From CAZNDN01 sp964571815 (GTDB taxonomy: Bacteria > Fibrobacterota > Chitinivibrionia > Chitinivibrionales > WJKA01), in the NCBI GenBank assembly GCA_964571815.1, contig CAZNDN010000061.1:1-22762 (forward strand): DNA of 22,762 bases, in the 5' to 3' direction. The position numbers were made by a program, and so were the translations under genes. Under the pieces are notes generated by a model. That model ran no database searches. It saw nothing but the letters and a program-made list of their open reading frames with translations, and was not told where the DNA came from. The first letter of the stretch is position 1, and every line of letters begins with the position of its first letter. Below, piece by piece: positions 21,936-22,762 of the stretch.

Positions 21936-22762
21936 ATGAATCAGGGCACGACGATGCTGCACCATGTATTTACCGCGCTGCTGCTTCTGCAGTGTGCGGC
22001 ATGGGCCAAATGGACCGCACCCGTGATCGAGGACGCCAACGGCGGAGCCAATGCCGTCTCCACCGCGTACCATCCCGGTATCGCCACCGATGGAGCCGGC
22101 AATGCCGTGATGGTCTGGGTGGAAAGCGACGGGAGCTACAATCGCATCATGGCCCGCTGCTACAGTGAGCCTACCGGCTGGGCCGACACTGTCGATATTC
22201 TCGATGCCGCCACCGGTTTTGCCGCTTTCGACCCGAAGATCGTCTACGACGGCATCAGCAACTACTTCGTGGTCTGGGTCCAGAACGACGGTACTACCGA
22301 CCGGATCTTCTATGCGAAATACAACGGGACTTCGTGGAGCACCGCCACTACCTGCGACGCCAACAACGGCAACCCGGCAACCAGTCCGTCTCTGGCCTCC
22401 AATATGAACGGCAATGTGTTCCTGGCGTTCAAAGGTAGCGACGGCAGCAACTACCGCATTTACGTTCGCCGGTGGGCATCGGGGTGGCAGGCGGCTGAGA
22501 CGGCCGATGCCGGAGCGGGGTACAGTGCCGACTCCCCGCATGTCGCATCGTACAACGTCGCCTCGCATGAATTCCTCCTGGTATTCCAGCAGTACGACGG
22601 CAGTTATACTCGCGTGTACGGAAACTACTACAACGGCACCTGGAGCGGGGCAACCTTGCTGGATACCATTGCAACGGCAGGCGCAGCCTACCCGGACGTC
22701 GCCATGCACAGCGCCGCAAAAGGCATGGCGGTGTTCAAGGACGGCAGCCGGTTTTACGCCCG
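21936..22762 (+). CDS. Exported protein of about 50-residue propeller-like repeats (partial, runs off the window)
   Basis: The frame is open to the last base; 275 residues are visible. A signal peptide (MNQGTTMLHHVFTALLLLQC, cleaved near AWA-K) exports it. The rest is five similar units of about 50 residues (starting near 25, 79, 130, 181 and 233). Each follows the pattern W-x-A ... D-A-x-x-G ... P-x-I/V-A ... N-x-x-V-V-W/F ... DG-x-x-x-R-I-Y ... Y-N-G. The spacing and W/G/D content suggest beta-propeller blades, as in sialidase-like or lectin-like secreted proteins, but there is no canonical Asp-box. The start is the second of two nearby ATGs, with AGGGAGA 5 bases upstream; the ATG at 21931 is out of frame. 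It lies 45 nt after the predicted P2 start. Binding or enzymatic role is unknown because the C-terminus is missing. Confidence 0.75.
   Translation, partial: MNQGTTMLHHVFTALLLLQCAAWAKWTAPVIEDANGGANAVSTAYHPGIATDGAGNAVMVWVESDGSYNRIMARCYSEPTGWADTVDILDAATGFAAFDPKIVYDGISNYFVVWVQNDGTTDRIFYAKYNGTSWSTATTCDANNGNPATSPSLASNMNGNVFLAFKGSDGSNYRIYVRRWASGWQAAETADAGAGYSADSPHVASYNVASHEFLLVFQQYDGSYTRVYGNYYNGTWSGATLLDTIATAGAAYPDVAMHSAAKGMAVFKDGSRFYA

Noticed and set aside
21654..22709. Leftward 351-codon open frame
   Set aside because: It is antisense to the secreted repeat protein and crosses both promoters; its Gly/Val-rich sequence mirrors the repeats on the other strand.
1..22762. CRISPR array, tRNA genes, insertion sequences or prophage genes
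   Set aside because: No regularly spaced repeats, no tRNA-like arms, no transposase or integrase motifs were seen on either strand.

Overview
This 22.8-kb window comes from a GC-rich, double-membraned (Gram-negative type) bacterium. The evidence is two beta-barrel-like outer-membrane proteins with signal peptides, a secretin, several exported proteins, and a DUF3160 protein whose C-terminus looks like a type IX-style sorting tail. Together with a DUF58/BatA-like pair and a CHASE2 adenylate cyclase, this fits the wider FCB/Fibrobacterota area, but no rRNA or marker gene is present to fix the taxon. I saw no tRNA, rRNA, CRISPR, transposase, integrase or phage gene; the window reads as chromosomal backbone with secreted or envelope accessory genes.

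Left part (1-8.5 kb): the 3' end of a GH31-like glycosidase (+) converges on a large exported DUF3160 protein (-). A 443-bp divergent control region with several palindromes separates DUF3160 from a rightward set: a beta-barrel outer-membrane protein that overlaps a zinc alcohol dehydrogenase by 20 bp, then a PorV/FadL-like outer-membrane protein and a DUF1848 protein with a C-terminal CX3CX2C cluster.

Middle part (8.5-14.9 kb), leftward: a clear sigma70-type promoter (TTGTCA-N17-TATAAT on the minus strand) drives a CHASE2-adenylate cyclase and a 73-aa membrane protein. After a 290-bp gap come a secreted subtilisin-like protease and, 17 bp later, an orphan secretin.

Right part (15.1-21.4 kb), rightward: a tightly packed housekeeping operon, pgsA-like, SEC-C-fused methionine aminopeptidase, hflX, DUF58 protein, and a BatA-like membrane vWA protein. 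Start and stop codons overlap at two of these junctions. A STAS-domain protein follows. The edge (21.4-22.8 kb) holds an AT-rich 497-bp control region with two promoters, one of which has the geometry of a class II CRP-dependent promoter. They face an exported protein made of five roughly 50-residue propeller-like repeats, cut by the window end.

The most interesting point is a possible link across the window: a cAMP-making enzyme at 11.8-14.8 kb and a near-consensus CRP-type site centred 41.5 bp upstream of the predicted transcription start of the secreted repeat protein. The protease-secretin pair, the duplicated insert inside the CHASE2 region, and the hairpin-rich 286-nt leader or possible small RNA before the last gene are also worth checking.
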